Assembly: GCF_003610255.1 (NCBI RefSeq)
Contig: NZ_RAPS01000001.1
Location: 4,836,001 to 4,900,000, forward strand
From: Streptomyces sp. TLI_171
GTDB taxonomy: Bacteria > Actinomycetota > Actinomycetes > Streptomycetales > Streptomycetaceae
Length of the DNA stretch: 64,000 bases
Direction: 5' to 3'
Shown here: one piece after another, positions 24,655-33,825 of the stretch
Layout: every line of letters starts with the position of its first letter
Numbering within the stretch: position 1 is the first letter of the stretch
Program-made: the position numbers and the translations under genes
The notes under the pieces: generated by a model
Databases searched by the model: none
What the model was told of the DNA's origin: nothing
The model's input: the letters and a program-made list of their open reading frames with translations, nothing else

Positions 24655-25617
24655 ATGTTTGCTGCCTATGCCGCCCGTATCAGTCCTGACGATCCGTTGA
24701 GCGCGCTGGAGCTGGGCGAGCTGCCCGAGCCGCAGGCGCGCCCCGGGTGGAGCGTGGTCACGGTGAAGGCCGCCACGCTGAACCACCACGACCTGTGGTC
24801 GCTGCGCGGGGTCGGCCTGCCGGCCGAGCGCCTCCCGATGATCCTCGGGTGCGACGCGGCCGGCGTCGACGAGGACGGCAACGAGGTGGTGATCCACTCG
24901 GTGGTCGGGCAGAGCGGCCACGGGGTCGGCCCGGCCGAGCCGCGCTCGATCCTGACCGAGCGCTACCAGGGCACGTTCGCGCAGCGCGTCGCGGTGCCGA
25001 CCTGGAACCTGCTGCCCAAGCCGGAGGAACTCAGCTTCGAACAGGCGGCCTGCCTGCCGACGGCCTGGCTGACGGCGTACCGGATGCTGTTCACCAACGC
25101 GGGCGTGAAGCCCGGCGACACGGTGCTGGTGCAGGGCGCCGGCGGCGGCGTGTCGACGGCGCTGGTGGTGCTGGCCAAGGCGGCCGGGCTGCGGGTCTGG
25201 GTGACCGGCCGGGACGAGGCCAAGCGGGCCCGCGCGGTCGAGCTGGGCGCGGACGCGGCGTTCGAGAGCGGCGCGCGGCTGCCCGAGCGGGTGGACGCGG
25301 TGATGGAGACGGTCGGCGCGGCGACCTGGTCGCACTCGGTGAAGTCGCTGCGGCCGGGCGGCACCATCGTGATCTCCGGGGCCACCAGCGGGCCGAGCCC
25401 GAAGGCGGCTGAGCTGAACCGGATCTTCTTCCTGGAGCTGAAGGTGGTCGGCTCCACCATGGGCTCCAAGGAGGAGCTGGCGGGCCTGCTGGCGCTGTGC
25501 GCCAACTCCGGGGTGCGGCCGGTGATCGACTCGGTGCGGCCGCTGACCGAGGCCCGGGAGGCGTTCGCCCGGCTGGAGAGCGGCCAGGTGTTCGGCAAGC
25601 TGGTGCTCACCCCCTGA
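24655..25617 (+). CDS. Zinc-type/quinone-oxidoreductase-like medium-chain dehydrogenase
   Basis: A 320-residue MDR-superfamily oxidoreductase. The GroES-like N-terminal half contains ATLNHHDLWSLRGVG and MILGCDAAGVDEDGNEV; the cofactor half has LVQGAGGGVSTALVVLAKAAG and WVTGRDEAKRARAVELGAD, consistent with NADPH. The catalytic-zinc Cys/His pair is not obvious, so it is more like quinone oxidoreductases than true alcohol dehydrogenases. ATG 24655 fits family length; a longer frame from 24574 has poor coding character. Followed by a terminator shared with the convergent PadR gene. Confidence 0.87.
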   Translation: MFAAYAARISPDDPLSALELGELPEPQARPGWSVVTVKAATLNHHDLWSLRGVGLPAERLPMILGCDAAGVDEDGNEVVIHSVVGQSGHGVGPAEPRSILTERYQGTFAQRVAVPTWNLLPKPEELSFEQAACLPTAWLTAYRMLFTNAGVKPGDTVLVQGAGGGVSTALVVLAKAAGLRVWVTGRDEAKRARAVELGADAAFESGARLPERVDAVMETVGAATWSHSVKSLRPGGTIVISGATSGPSPKAAELNRIFFLELKVVGSTMGSKEELAGLLALCANSGVRPVIDSVRPLTEAREAFARLESGQVFGKLVLTP

Positions 25618-25637
25618 CGACCCGTCGGAGAACGGGC

Positions 25638-25663
25638 GGAGCGCCCCCGGCTGGGGGCGCTCC
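25638..25663. terminator. Bidirectional terminator
   Basis: 11-bp stem GGAGCGCCCCC (25638-25648) and complement at 25653-25663 between convergent stops at 25617 and 25681. Confidence 0.8.
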
Positions 25664-25680
25664 GTGCATCCGGCGGCCGG

Positions 25681-26655
25681 TCAGCGCTCGTACAGGGCGC
25701 GGGCGGCGGCGGCCAGCGCCTGCTGGGCGCGGGCCAGGCGGGCGGCGTCGACGCCGACGTCCCGCGCGGTGTCCCGGACGTGGTCGCGGAACCGGTCGAG
25801 CAGGCGCTCCAGCTCGCGGGCCGGGTCGCCGGCCGGGTCGGTGCGGGCCCACTCGGGCAGCTCGGGCGCCGGCTCGTCCTTGTCCAGGTCGATCCGGACG
25901 GCGGGCTCCTCGGCCGCGCCCCAGCGCGCGGCGTCCGCCAGGGAGCCGAGGCCGCGGGTCAGTTCGGCCAGGCCCTCGGCCAGACCGGTGGACCAGTCGC
26001 CGCGCGAGGTGTGCTCGCGGACCTGCTCCTCGATCCGGCGCTTGAGCCGCAGCGCCTCCTGCTGGGCGGCGGTGCGGGCGGCCCTGGACTGCTCGCGCAG
26101 CCGCTTGGCCTCCGCCTCGGCGACCTTGGCCTGCTGGCGGGCCGCCTTCTCCTGCTCCTTGGCGCGCCGGGCCTGCTCCTTGGCCTCCGCCTTGAGCCGG
26201 GCGAACTCCTCCTTGGCGCGCTGCCAGGACTCCTGGTCCCGCCAGGGCACGTTCGGGCCCTCGGCGGCGGGCGTCCGCTCGGCCTGGTTCCAGAGCTCGG
26301 CGCGCAGGTCCTTGGCGTTGTCCCGGACGTCCTGCCGGATGGCGCCGGCCAGCTGGCCGACCGAGTCGTGGATCTCGGCCTCCAGGTCCGTCAGCTCGGC
26401 CTGGCGGGAGGCGAGTTCGGTGCGCCCGGTGTCGGTCAGCCGGTAGACCTTGCGCCCGCCCTCGGTGGTGTGGCTGACCAGGCCCTCGGCCTCCAGCTTG
26501 GCGAGCCGGGGGTAGACGGTGCCCGCGGAGGGCGCGTACAGGCCGTGGAAGCGCTCCTCCAGCAGGCGGATCACCTCGTAGCCGTGCCGGGGGCTCTCGT
26601 CGAGCAGCTTCAGCAGGTAGAGGCGGAGCCGGCCGTGGCCGAACACCGGGGTCAT
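25681..26655 (-). CDS. PadR-family transcriptional regulator with long C-terminal coiled coil
   Basis: A 324-residue regulator. The N-terminal winged helix (1-85) shows FGHGRLRLYLLKLLDESPRHGYEVIRLLEERF and PSAGTVYPRLAKLEAEGLV, classic PadR. It continues far beyond the usual ~180 residues with an Ala/Glu/Lys/Arg-rich coiled coil (about 145-215: FARLKAEAKEQARRAKEQEKAARQ) and a C-terminal helical region ending in ALYER. It starts one base after the DUF4097 stop at 26657, so the two are one operon, and the twin palindromes upstream of that operon suit autoregulation. Confidence 0.87.
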   Translation of the reverse strand: MTPVFGHGRLRLYLLKLLDESPRHGYEVIRLLEERFHGLYAPSAGTVYPRLAKLEAEGLVSHTTEGGRKVYRLTDTGRTELASRQAELTDLEAEIHDSVGQLAGAIRQDVRDNAKDLRAELWNQAERTPAAEGPNVPWRDQESWQRAKEEFARLKAEAKEQARRAKEQEKAARQQAKVAEAEAKRLREQSRAARTAAQQEALRLKRRIEEQVREHTSRGDWSTGLAEGLAELTRGLGSLADAARWGAAEEPAVRIDLDKDEPAPELPEWARTDPAGDPARELERLLDRFRDHVRDTARDVGVDAARLARAQQALAAAARALYER

Positions 26656-26656
26656 C

Positions 26657-27550
26657 TCAGACCTCCTTGGTCAGGTCGAGCGGGCCGGAGGGCAGTTCCT
26701 TGGCCGGCTGGTCCTCCTCGGCGTCGGGGCGGCGCTGGACGGTGACCGCGCCGGTGACGGTGGTCACCTGCAGGCGGCCGCGGCCGGTGCCGAGCTGGCC
26801 GGAGAGCTTCTTGGAGCCCCAGCCGCCGCCGACGCTGAGTTCGGCGAAGGCGCTGGAGAGCGAGCCGCTGGTGGTGCCGGCCTCGACCTTGGCGTCGGCC
26901 AGCGCGGGCAGCCGGACGCCGACCGGGCCGGAGACGGTGTTGACCCCGATGTCGGTGGGGGTGGCGGCGTCCAGGTCGAGGGTGACGGCGCCGGAGACCG
27001 AGTGGGCGCGGATCCGCGTCGCGGAACCGGCCACCAGGGTGACGGCGCCGGACACCGTGTTGACCTTGAGCTCGCCGGACAGGCCCTCGGCGTCGACGTC
27101 CCCCGTGACGGTGTTGGCGTTGACCAGGCCGGTCAGGCCGGCCAGCGTGGCGGTGCCGCTGGCGCCGTGCACGCCGACCTCGCCGGCGATGCCGGAGACG
27201 GTGGCGTCGGCGGAGACGGTGCCGACCTTGACCGCAGCGGCGGCCGGGACGGCCACCGTGACCTCGGCGCGGCGCTTGCGCCGCAGCGAGGAGAAGAAGG
27301 ACTTGACCGTCTGCACCGACTTCACGGCCTCGCCGAACTCGCCCCAGCTGAGGTCCTTGTAGGTGACGGTGAGCACGCCGTCCTCCAGGGTGACCTGGAG
27401 CGGCTCGCCCTCCAGCCGGGCCACTTCGAGCCGGGCCGGACCCTCGGTGGGGACCACGTTCACGGTGCCGTCGACGACCCGCACGTGCAGCGTGTGCACG
27501 GCCTCGTCGAAGGCGATCTTCTGGGCGCTGTCTACCGTCCACTGCGTCAT
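26657..27550 (-). CDS. DUF4097 family beta-repeat protein
   Basis: A 297-residue protein built of repeating 16-20-residue beta-strand units such as VNANTVTGDVDAEGLSGELK and VNTVSGAVTL, the right-handed solenoid of DUF4097 (putative adhesin). It has no signal peptide or membrane helix, so it is probably cytoplasmic. DUF4097 proteins are commonly paired with PadR regulators in actinomycetes. First gene of the pair; function unknown, possibly a scaffold or ligand sensor for the PadR protein. Confidence 0.85.
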   Translation of the reverse strand: MTQWTVDSAQKIAFDEAVHTLHVRVVDGTVNVVPTEGPARLEVARLEGEPLQVTLEDGVLTVTYKDLSWGEFGEAVKSVQTVKSFFSSLRRKRRAEVTVAVPAAAAVKVGTVSADATVSGIAGEVGVHGASGTATLAGLTGLVNANTVTGDVDAEGLSGELKVNTVSGAVTLVAGSATRIRAHSVSGAVTLDLDAATPTDIGVNTVSGPVGVRLPALADAKVEAGTTSGSLSSAFAELSVGGGWGSKKLSGQLGTGRGRLQVTTVTGAVTVQRRPDAEEDQPAKELPSGPLDLTKEV

Positions 27551-27572
27551 TTCGGGCTCCCCGTCCTCCCAT

Positions 27573-27615
27573 ACGCGATGTATCGCGTTCTCCTGATACT
27601 TACGATATATCGCGT
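27573..27615. promoter_or_regulatory. Twin operator upstream of DUF4097-padR
   Basis: ACGCGAT-GT-ATCGCGT at 27573-27588 is a perfect inverted repeat. A second copy of the right half, TATCGCGT, ends at 27615 within a CGATATATCG palindrome (27603-27612). The shared ATCGCGT elements are 27 bp apart. Lying 23-65 bp before the DUF4097 start, this is the likely promoter and PadR autoregulatory site. Confidence 0.65.
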
Positions 27616-27712
27616 CGGCCGGAAGTCAAGGAGCCCCGGCCCCGATCCGGACCCGGAGCGCACCCCGAACCGACCCCGACGCCACCCCGAGTCCGGCCCC
27701 CGGAACGCCGAA

Positions 27713-27744
27713 CGGCCCGGAAGGCGGACTCGCCTTCCGGGCCG
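27713..27744 (-). terminator. Terminator after DUF6104 gene
   Basis: 14-bp perfect stem CGGCCCGGAAGGCG (27713-27726) with complement at 27731-27744 and a GACT loop, 25 bp past the stop. Confidence 0.85.
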
Positions 27745-27768
27745 TGCTGCTGACGCGGCGTCAGCCGG

Positions 27769-27948
27769 TCACTCGTCGTCCTCGTCGTCCAGCCGGGCCA
27801 GCCAGGTGGCCAGTCGCTCCACCGGCACCTCGAAGTCCGGGTTCAGGTCCACGAACTCCCGCAGGCGCTCGGCCAGCCACTCGAAGGTGACCTCCTCCTG
27901 GCCACGCCGGCTCTCCAACTCCTCGATGCCGCGGTCGGTGAAGTACAC
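27769..27948 (-). CDS. Small DUF6104 family protein
   Basis: A 59-residue acidic protein starting MYFTDRGIEELESRRG and ending in ARLDDEDDE, with EVTFEWLAERLREFVDLNPDF in the middle. This matches the small conserved actinobacterial family annotated DUF6104. GTG 27948 is used, with CGGAG about 10 nt upstream. It precedes an excellent terminator. No function known; size and charge suggest a protein-binding helper. Confidence 0.8.
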   Translation of the reverse strand: MYFTDRGIEELESRRGQEEVTFEWLAERLREFVDLNPDFEVPVERLATWLARLDDEDDE

Positions 27949-28008
27949 GGTGGTTCGCTCCGGGGGTGGGTGGCTCTCAACGTCGAGGGCCAGGATAGTG
28001 CGCGCCGG

Positions 28009-29880
28009 TCAGCCGTCGTTGCGGTAGTACGTCAGCGAGCAGGTCGCCGCGCCGTCGCCCGCGCCGACCTTGACCACCTTCAGGACCACGATCGACTTGG
28101 TGGCCCGGGACCGCACGCAGAACGAGTGGTCGGCCGGGGTGTTCTCGAACTTCAGCTGGGCGGCCGGCTCGCGGTCGATGCCCGCCGCACAGGCCTCCGG
28201 GGTGAGCGTCGAGGTGTCCTTCGAGATGTACCCGTCGGTGTTGCTGCTCAGCCGGAACTCCGCGCCGTAGGTGCCGACCGTCCAGTCCACCGCGCCGTCC
28301 GGCACCACCTTGCCGTTGATCAGGTCGAACTCGTAGTTCCCGGACGGCGGGATGCTCAGCACGGTGTCCTGGTAGACCAGGGTGTACTTGACCGCCTTGT
28401 TCGAGACCGGACCGCCGGAGGAGTCCGCGCCCGCCGAGGCGGTGGACCGCGGCGTCGAACGGGCCGAGGAGGACGCGGACGGCGAGGGCGAGGCCTGGTC
28501 CTGGCTGCCGCCGAGGGCCGCGCCGTTCGGGGAGGCCGCGCCGGCCTTCGCCGGCTGTTCGCCGCTGCTGGAGTTCTTGCTGCTGTCGTCCTTGTTCAGG
28601 GCGTTCATCAGCACCAGCCCGCCCGTGGCGCCCGCCAGCAGCGTCACCAGCGAGACCACCAGCAGGGTTTTCCAGGACACCCCGCGGCGACGCTCGCGGG
28701 CCGCCGCGGCGGGCGGTGCGGGCCGGGCGAACGGGACGGCCGGGCCGGGCGGCGGGGTGTGCCGCTCGGTCAGCAGCGTCGGGTCGGCCGGCGGCACCGG
28801 AGCGGTGGCCGCCTCCGACACCGGGAACGGCGGGCCGAACGCCCCGACCGGCGGCTGCTGCGGGGCGAAGGCCGGCTGGGCGGGCGGCGCGGCCGGGGCC
28901 GGCGGGGGAGCGGCCGGCGCGGCCGGCAGCGGGGTCGGCGGGGTCCGCGGCAGGTCCGAGCGGCGGGTGATCTCGGTGTTCACCTGACCCGGCAGCCAGT
29001 CCTCGCCGAACCGCAGCTGCCCGCCGACCACCGGGTGCTCGCGCGCCGCCTGGATGATCTCGGCGGGCGTCGGCCGGTCCTGCGGGGCCTTCGCCAGGCA
29101 GCGGGCGATCAGCTCGCGCAGCGGCGCCGGGACGGTGCTCAGGTCCGGCTCCTCGTGCACCACCCGGTACAGCACCGCGGTGTCCGGGCCGTCGCCGAAC
29201 GGCGGCGCCCCGCCCGCCACGTACGCCGCCAGCGCGCCGAGCGCGAACACGTCGGTCGCCGCGGTCACCGTCGAACCCTGCGCCTGCTCCGGCGACATGA
29301 ACGCGGGCGAGCCGATCCGGTAGCCGGTGCCGGTCAGCGCGGTGGCGTCGGCGGCCCGCGCGATGCCGAAGTCGATCACCCGCGGCCCGTCCGAGGCCAC
29401 CAGCACGTTGGCCGGCTTCAGGTCCCGGTGCACGACCTCGACGCTGTGGATCGCCTGCAGCGCCTCCGCGATGCCGCCCACCAGCAGCAGCACCGTGCGC
29501 ACCGGCAGCGCCCCGTGCTCGCGCACCACCTGCTGCAGCGAGGGCCCCGGCACGTACGAGGTGACCAGCCACGGCGCGCCCGCGTCCAGGCCGCCGGAGT
29601 CGATCACCTGCGCCGTGTACAGCCCGTGGATGCGCTGCGCGCTGCTCACCTCCTGGGCGAACCGGCGGCGGAACTCGCCGTCCTCGGCGAACTCCGGCCG
29701 GACCACCTTCAGCGCCACCGGCCGCCCGCCCGGCGTGTACGACAGGTAGACCCGGCCCATCCCGCCCGCACCCAGCCGGGCGAACAGCCGGTAGCCGCCG
29801 ACCTCCCGCGGGTCGTCCGGGTGCAGCGGCTGGAAGACCGGCGGGAGCGGGACGGCGTTCTGCGGTGTGTCGGCTGCCAT
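28009..29880 (-). CDS. Membrane Ser/Thr protein kinase (PknB-like)
   Basis: A 623-residue eukaryotic-type kinase. The kinase domain (28-285) has GAGGMGRVY (37-45), the Lys58 of ALKVV, HRDLKPAN (151-158), DFG (170-172) and GSPAFMSPEQAQG. A Pro/Ala-rich juxtamembrane linker (300-395) leads to one transmembrane helix (403-425). A Ser-rich stalk and an extracytoplasmic domain (about 490-623) with several Cys follow; there are no PASTA repeats, so the sensed signal is unknown. No FHA substrate or phosphatase gene is adjacent, though the next gene, kgd, is a known indirect target of such kinases through the FHA protein OdhI/GarA. Confidence 0.93.
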   Translation of the reverse strand: MAADTPQNAVPLPPVFQPLHPDDPREVGGYRLFARLGAGGMGRVYLSYTPGGRPVALKVVRPEFAEDGEFRRRFAQEVSSAQRIHGLYTAQVIDSGGLDAGAPWLVTSYVPGPSLQQVVREHGALPVRTVLLLVGGIAEALQAIHSVEVVHRDLKPANVLVASDGPRVIDFGIARAADATALTGTGYRIGSPAFMSPEQAQGSTVTAATDVFALGALAAYVAGGAPPFGDGPDTAVLYRVVHEEPDLSTVPAPLRELIARCLAKAPQDRPTPAEIIQAAREHPVVGGQLRFGEDWLPGQVNTEITRRSDLPRTPPTPLPAAPAAPPPAPAAPPAQPAFAPQQPPVGAFGPPFPVSEAATAPVPPADPTLLTERHTPPPGPAVPFARPAPPAAAARERRRGVSWKTLLVVSLVTLLAGATGGLVLMNALNKDDSSKNSSSGEQPAKAGAASPNGAALGGSQDQASPSPSASSSARSTPRSTASAGADSSGGPVSNKAVKYTLVYQDTVLSIPPSGNYEFDLINGKVVPDGAVDWTVGTYGAEFRLSSNTDGYISKDTSTLTPEACAAGIDREPAAQLKFENTPADHSFCVRSRATKSIVVLKVVKVGAGDGAATCSLTYYRNDG

Positions 29881-30021
29881 GCGGCGGACCCCCCTGGGTG
29901 AGCGTGACGGAAGACGGCCGCCGACGCACGGGCGTCCGGGGCGGCGCTGCTCAACCTATCGATCCGTCAGATTCCGTGCAGCAAAGGGGATCCGGCGCAG
30001 CGTCACGGTCCGGAAACGGCG

Positions 30022-30056
30022 CGGCCCCCGCCCCGGAGAACCGGGAGCGGGGGCCG
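30022..30056 (-). terminator. Terminator after kgd
   Basis: CGGCCCCCGC (30022-30031) pairs with GCGGGGGCCG (30047-30056), with further pairing inside, 26 bp past the kgd stop. Confidence 0.75.
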
Positions 30057-30081
30057 TGGGGCCGTGCGGGGTGTCAGCGCG

Positions 30082-33000
30082 TCAGAGCGCGAACACCTCG
30101 TCGACGAGCGCCTTCTGCTCGGCGGCGTGCCGCTTGGCGGAGCCGACCGCCGGGGCCGAGGACGCCGTGCGGGCGACCCGGCGCAGGCGGGCGTTGCCAC
30201 CGGTGCGGCCGATCACGACCTGCAGGTGGTCGACCAGGTTCATCGCGATGAACGGCCAGGCACCCTGGTTCGCCGGCTCCTCCTGCGCCCAGACGAACTG
30301 GACGTTCTCGCCGTAGCGGCTCAGCTCCTCCTGGAGCTCGGCCACCGGCAGCGGGTACAGGCGCTCGACGCGGACGATCGCGGTGTCGGTCACGCCGCGC
30401 TCGGTCCGGGCCGCCTCCAGGTCGTAGTAGAACTTGCCGGAGGTGATGACCACCTTGCGCACCTGCGCCGGGTCCACCGTCGAGTCGCCGATCACCGGGC
30501 GGAACGAGCCGCTCAGGAACTCGCTGGTGGCGGACGCCGCGGCCTTCAGACGCAGCATCGACTTCGGGGTGAAGACGACCAGCGGCTTGTGGTGCGGGTT
30601 GTGCGCCTGCCAGCGCAGCAGGTGGAAGTAGTTCGACGGCAGGGTCGGCATCGCGACCGTCATGTTGTCCTGCGCGCACAGCGCCAGGAAGCGCTCCGGG
30701 CGGGCGGACGAGTGGTCCGGGCCCTGGCCCTCCATGCCGTGCGGCAGCAGCAGGGTGACGCCGGAGTGCTGGCCCCACTTCTGCTCGGCGGACGCGATGT
30801 ACTCGTCGACCATGGTCTGCGCGCCGTTGACGAAGTCGCCGAACTGCGCCTCCCACATGACCAGCGCGTTCGGGCGGGTCAGCGAGTAGCCGTACTCGAA
30901 GCCCATCGCCGCGTACTCGCTGAGCAGCGAGTCGTAGACGGTGAAGCGGGCCTGGTCCTCGGTCAGGTACATCAGCGGGGTGTAGTCCTCGCCGGTGTTC
31001 CGGTCGATCAGCACCGCGTGGCGCTGGCCGAAGGTGCCGCGGCGGGAGTCCTGGCCGGCCAGCCGGACCGGGTGGCCCTCCATCAGCAGCGAGCCGATGG
31101 CGAGCGCCTCGCCGGTGGCCCAGTCGATGGTGTTGTCCTCGACCGAGGCGGCGCGGCGCTGCAGCTGCGGCAGCAGGCGCGGGTGCACGGTCAGCCAGTC
31201 CGGCAGGTTGACCTGCGAGGCGGCGATCCGCTTGACCATCTCGGCGGAGATGCCGGTCTGGATGCTGACCGGGAAGTCCGCGACCGGGCGGCCGGTCTCG
31301 GTCGGCACCGGGGCGGTGGCGGCCTCGCGGACCTCCGCGAACACCTTCTCCAACTGGCCCTGGAAGTCCTGGAGCGCCTGCTCCGCCTCTTCCATGGTGA
31401 TGTCGCCGCGACCGATCAGCGCCTCGGTGTACAGCTTGCGCACCGAGCGCTTCTTGTCGATCAGGTCGTACATCAGGGGCTGGGTGAACGACGGGTTGTC
31501 GGCCTCGTTGTGACCGCGGCGGCGGTAGCAGATGAGGTCGATCACGACGTCCTTGTGGAACTGCTCGCGGAACTCGAAGGCCAGCCGCGCCACGCGGACC
31601 ACGGCCTCCGGGTCGTCGCCGTTCACGTGGAAGATCGGCGCCTCGATCATCCGGGCCACGTCGGTGCAGTACATCGACGAGCGCGAGGACGCCGGGGCGG
31701 CGGTGAAGCCGACCTGGTTGTTGACCACGATGTGCACGGTGCCGCCGGTGCGGTAGCCGCGCAGCTGCGACATGTTCAGGGTCTCCGCGACCACGCCCTG
31801 GCCCGCGAAGGCCGCGTCGCCGTGGATCTGGATCGGCAGCACCGGGAAGGTCGTGCCGCCGAAGTCCAGGATGTCCTGCTTGGCGCGGGCGATGCCCTCG
31901 ACGACCGGGTCGACCGTCTCCAGGTGGGACGGGTTCGCGGCCAGCGAGACCTTGATGGTCTCGCCGTCCAGGCCGGTGAAGGTGCCCTCGGAGCCGAGGT
32001 GGTACTTCACGTCGCCGGAGCCGTGCATCGACTTCGGGTCCAGGTTGCCCTCGAACTCGCCGAAGATCTTGCCGTACGGCTTGCCGACGATGTTCGCCAG
32101 CACGTTCAGCCGGCCGCGGTGCGCCATGCCGATGACGGCCTCGTCGAGGCGGTGCTCGGCGGCGGCGTCGATGGTGGCGTCCAGCAGCGGGATGAGCGAC
32201 TCGCCGCCCTCCAGCGAGAAACGCTTCTGCCCGACGTACTTGGTCTGCAGGAAGGTCTCGAACGCCTCGGCGGAGTTCAGCCGGCGCAGGATGCGCAGCT
32301 GCTCCTCGCGCTCCGGCTTGGTGTACGGCTTCTCCAGGCGGTCCTGCAGCCACTTGCGCTGCGCCGGGTCCTGGATGTGCATGTACTCGATGCCGACGGT
32401 GCGGCAGTAGGTGTTGCGCAGCAGGCCGAGGATGTCGCGGAGCTTCATCATCTTCTGGCCGCCGAAGCCGCCGACCGCGAACTCGCGCTCCAGGTCCCAC
32501 AGGGTGAGGCCGTGCGAGACCACGTCCAGGTCGGGGTGCTTGCGCTGCATGTACTCCAGCGGGTCGGTGTCGGCCATCAGGTGGCCGCGGACCCGGTAGG
32601 AGTGGATCAGCTCGATGACCCGCGCGGTCTTGTTGACCTCGTCGTCGTGCGTGGTCGCCACGTCGGTGGCCCAGCGCACCGGCTCGTACGGGATCCGCAG
32701 GGACTCGAACACCTCGTCGTAGAAGTTGTTCGCGCCCAGCAGCAGCTGGTGGATCGAGCGCAGGAACTCGCCCGACGCCGCACCCTGGATGACCCGGTGG
32801 TCGTAGGTCGAGGTGAGCGTCATGATCTTGGAGATGCCGAGGCGGGCCAGCGTCTCCGGGGAGGAGCCCTGGAACTCGGCCGGGTACTCCATGGCGCCGA
32901 CGCCGACGATGGTGCCCTGGTTCTGCATCAGGCGCGGCACGGAGTGCACGGTGCCGATGCCGCCCGGGTTGGTCAGCGAGACCGTGACGCCGGTGAAGTC

Positions 33001-33825
33001 GTCCATGGTCAGCTTGTTGGCGCGGGCCCGGCGGACGATGTCCTCGTAGGCCTGCCAGAAGCCGAAGAAGTCGAGCGTCTCGGCCTTCTTGATGGCCGCG
33101 ACGACCAGCTGGCGGTCGCCGTTCGGCTTGACCAGGTCGATGGCGAGGCCCAGGTTCACGTGCTCGGGCTTCACCAGGTAGGACTTGCCGTCCTCCACCT
33201 TGTAGCTGTAGTTCATCGCGGGATTGGCCTTCACGGCCTGCACCAGCGCGTAGCCGATCAGGTGGGTGAAGGAGACCTTGCCGCCGCGGGCGCGCTGCAG
33301 GTGGTTGTTGATGACGATGCGGTTGTCGATCAACAGCTTGGCGGGCACGGCGCGCACCGAGGTGGCGGTCGGAACCTCCAGCGAGGCGTCCATGTTGGAC
33401 GCCACGGCCTTGGCCGGGCCGCGCAGCTGCACCAGCTCGGGGCCCTCCGCGGCGGCCGGCGCGGGCGCGGCGGCGGCGGGAGCCGCGGCCTTCGGCGCGG
33501 GCGGCGCGGCAGGAGCGGCCGGGAGCGGCGCGGGAGCGGCCACCGGCTGCGCGGGCGCCGGAGCCGGCGCGGGGGCAGCGGGTGCGGCCGGAGCAGCGGC
33601 AGCGGGAGCGGCGGCGACAGGGGCCGGCTGGGAGCCGACCGGTGCGGCCTGGGTCACTGAAGTCACCTCGGTACCGGGCTTGTAGTCGGCGAAAAAGTCC
33701 CACCAGGCGCGATCGACCGAGGCCGGGTCCTGGAGGTACTGCTGGTAGATCTCGTCGACGAGCCACTCATTGGGGCCGAAGCCAGTGGAGCTTGCCGAGC
33801 TGGGGGTTTCTTGGTGTGGCGACAC
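30082..33825 (-). CDS. kgd: Multifunctional 2-oxoglutarate dehydrogenase/decarboxylase (KGD/OdhA)
   Basis: E1-E2 fusion of the actinobacterial 2-oxoglutarate dehydrogenase complex, 1247 residues. After a short E1 N-terminal segment (NEWLVDEIYQQYLQDPASVD) comes an Ala/Pro linker (about 55-125). The succinyltransferase (E2) catalytic domain follows (about 130-360), with its active-site His in TSTYDHRVIQG. The thiamine-dependent E1 part runs from ~400 to the end, with GMAHRGRLNVLANI and YRRRGHNEADNPSFTQP. There is no lipoyl domain, as usual; it uses the pyruvate dehydrogenase E2 in a hybrid complex. Activity is controlled in relatives by OdhI/GarA. A dre-like palindrome lies 220 bp upstream. Confidence 0.96.
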   Translation of the reverse strand: MSPHQETPSSASSTGFGPNEWLVDEIYQQYLQDPASVDRAWWDFFADYKPGTEVTSVTQAAPVGSQPAPVAAAPAAAAPAAPAAPAPAPAPAQPVAAPAPLPAAPAAPPAPKAAAPAAAAPAPAAAEGPELVQLRGPAKAVASNMDASLEVPTATSVRAVPAKLLIDNRIVINNHLQRARGGKVSFTHLIGYALVQAVKANPAMNYSYKVEDGKSYLVKPEHVNLGLAIDLVKPNGDRQLVVAAIKKAETLDFFGFWQAYEDIVRRARANKLTMDDFTGVTVSLTNPGGIGTVHSVPRLMQNQGTIVGVGAMEYPAEFQGSSPETLARLGISKIMTLTSTYDHRVIQGAASGEFLRSIHQLLLGANNFYDEVFESLRIPYEPVRWATDVATTHDDEVNKTARVIELIHSYRVRGHLMADTDPLEYMQRKHPDLDVVSHGLTLWDLEREFAVGGFGGQKMMKLRDILGLLRNTYCRTVGIEYMHIQDPAQRKWLQDRLEKPYTKPEREEQLRILRRLNSAEAFETFLQTKYVGQKRFSLEGGESLIPLLDATIDAAAEHRLDEAVIGMAHRGRLNVLANIVGKPYGKIFGEFEGNLDPKSMHGSGDVKYHLGSEGTFTGLDGETIKVSLAANPSHLETVDPVVEGIARAKQDILDFGGTTFPVLPIQIHGDAAFAGQGVVAETLNMSQLRGYRTGGTVHIVVNNQVGFTAAPASSRSSMYCTDVARMIEAPIFHVNGDDPEAVVRVARLAFEFREQFHKDVVIDLICYRRRGHNEADNPSFTQPLMYDLIDKKRSVRKLYTEALIGRGDITMEEAEQALQDFQGQLEKVFAEVREAATAPVPTETGRPVADFPVSIQTGISAEMVKRIAASQVNLPDWLTVHPRLLPQLQRRAASVEDNTIDWATGEALAIGSLLMEGHPVRLAGQDSRRGTFGQRHAVLIDRNTGEDYTPLMYLTEDQARFTVYDSLLSEYAAMGFEYGYSLTRPNALVMWEAQFGDFVNGAQTMVDEYIASAEQKWGQHSGVTLLLPHGMEGQGPDHSSARPERFLALCAQDNMTVAMPTLPSNYFHLLRWQAHNPHHKPLVVFTPKSMLRLKAAASATSEFLSGSFRPVIGDSTVDPAQVRKVVITSGKFYYDLEAARTERGVTDTAIVRVERLYPLPVAELQEELSRYGENVQFVWAQEEPANQGAWPFIAMNLVDHLQVVIGRTGGNARLRRVARTASSAPAVGSAKRHAAEQKALVDEVFAL

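Noticed and set aside
30064..33660. 1198-codon open frame on the plus strand opposite kgd
   Set aside because: Antisense shadow of a high-GC gene; low-complexity His/Arg/Gly/Val translation, no domain, and kgd is certain on the other strand.
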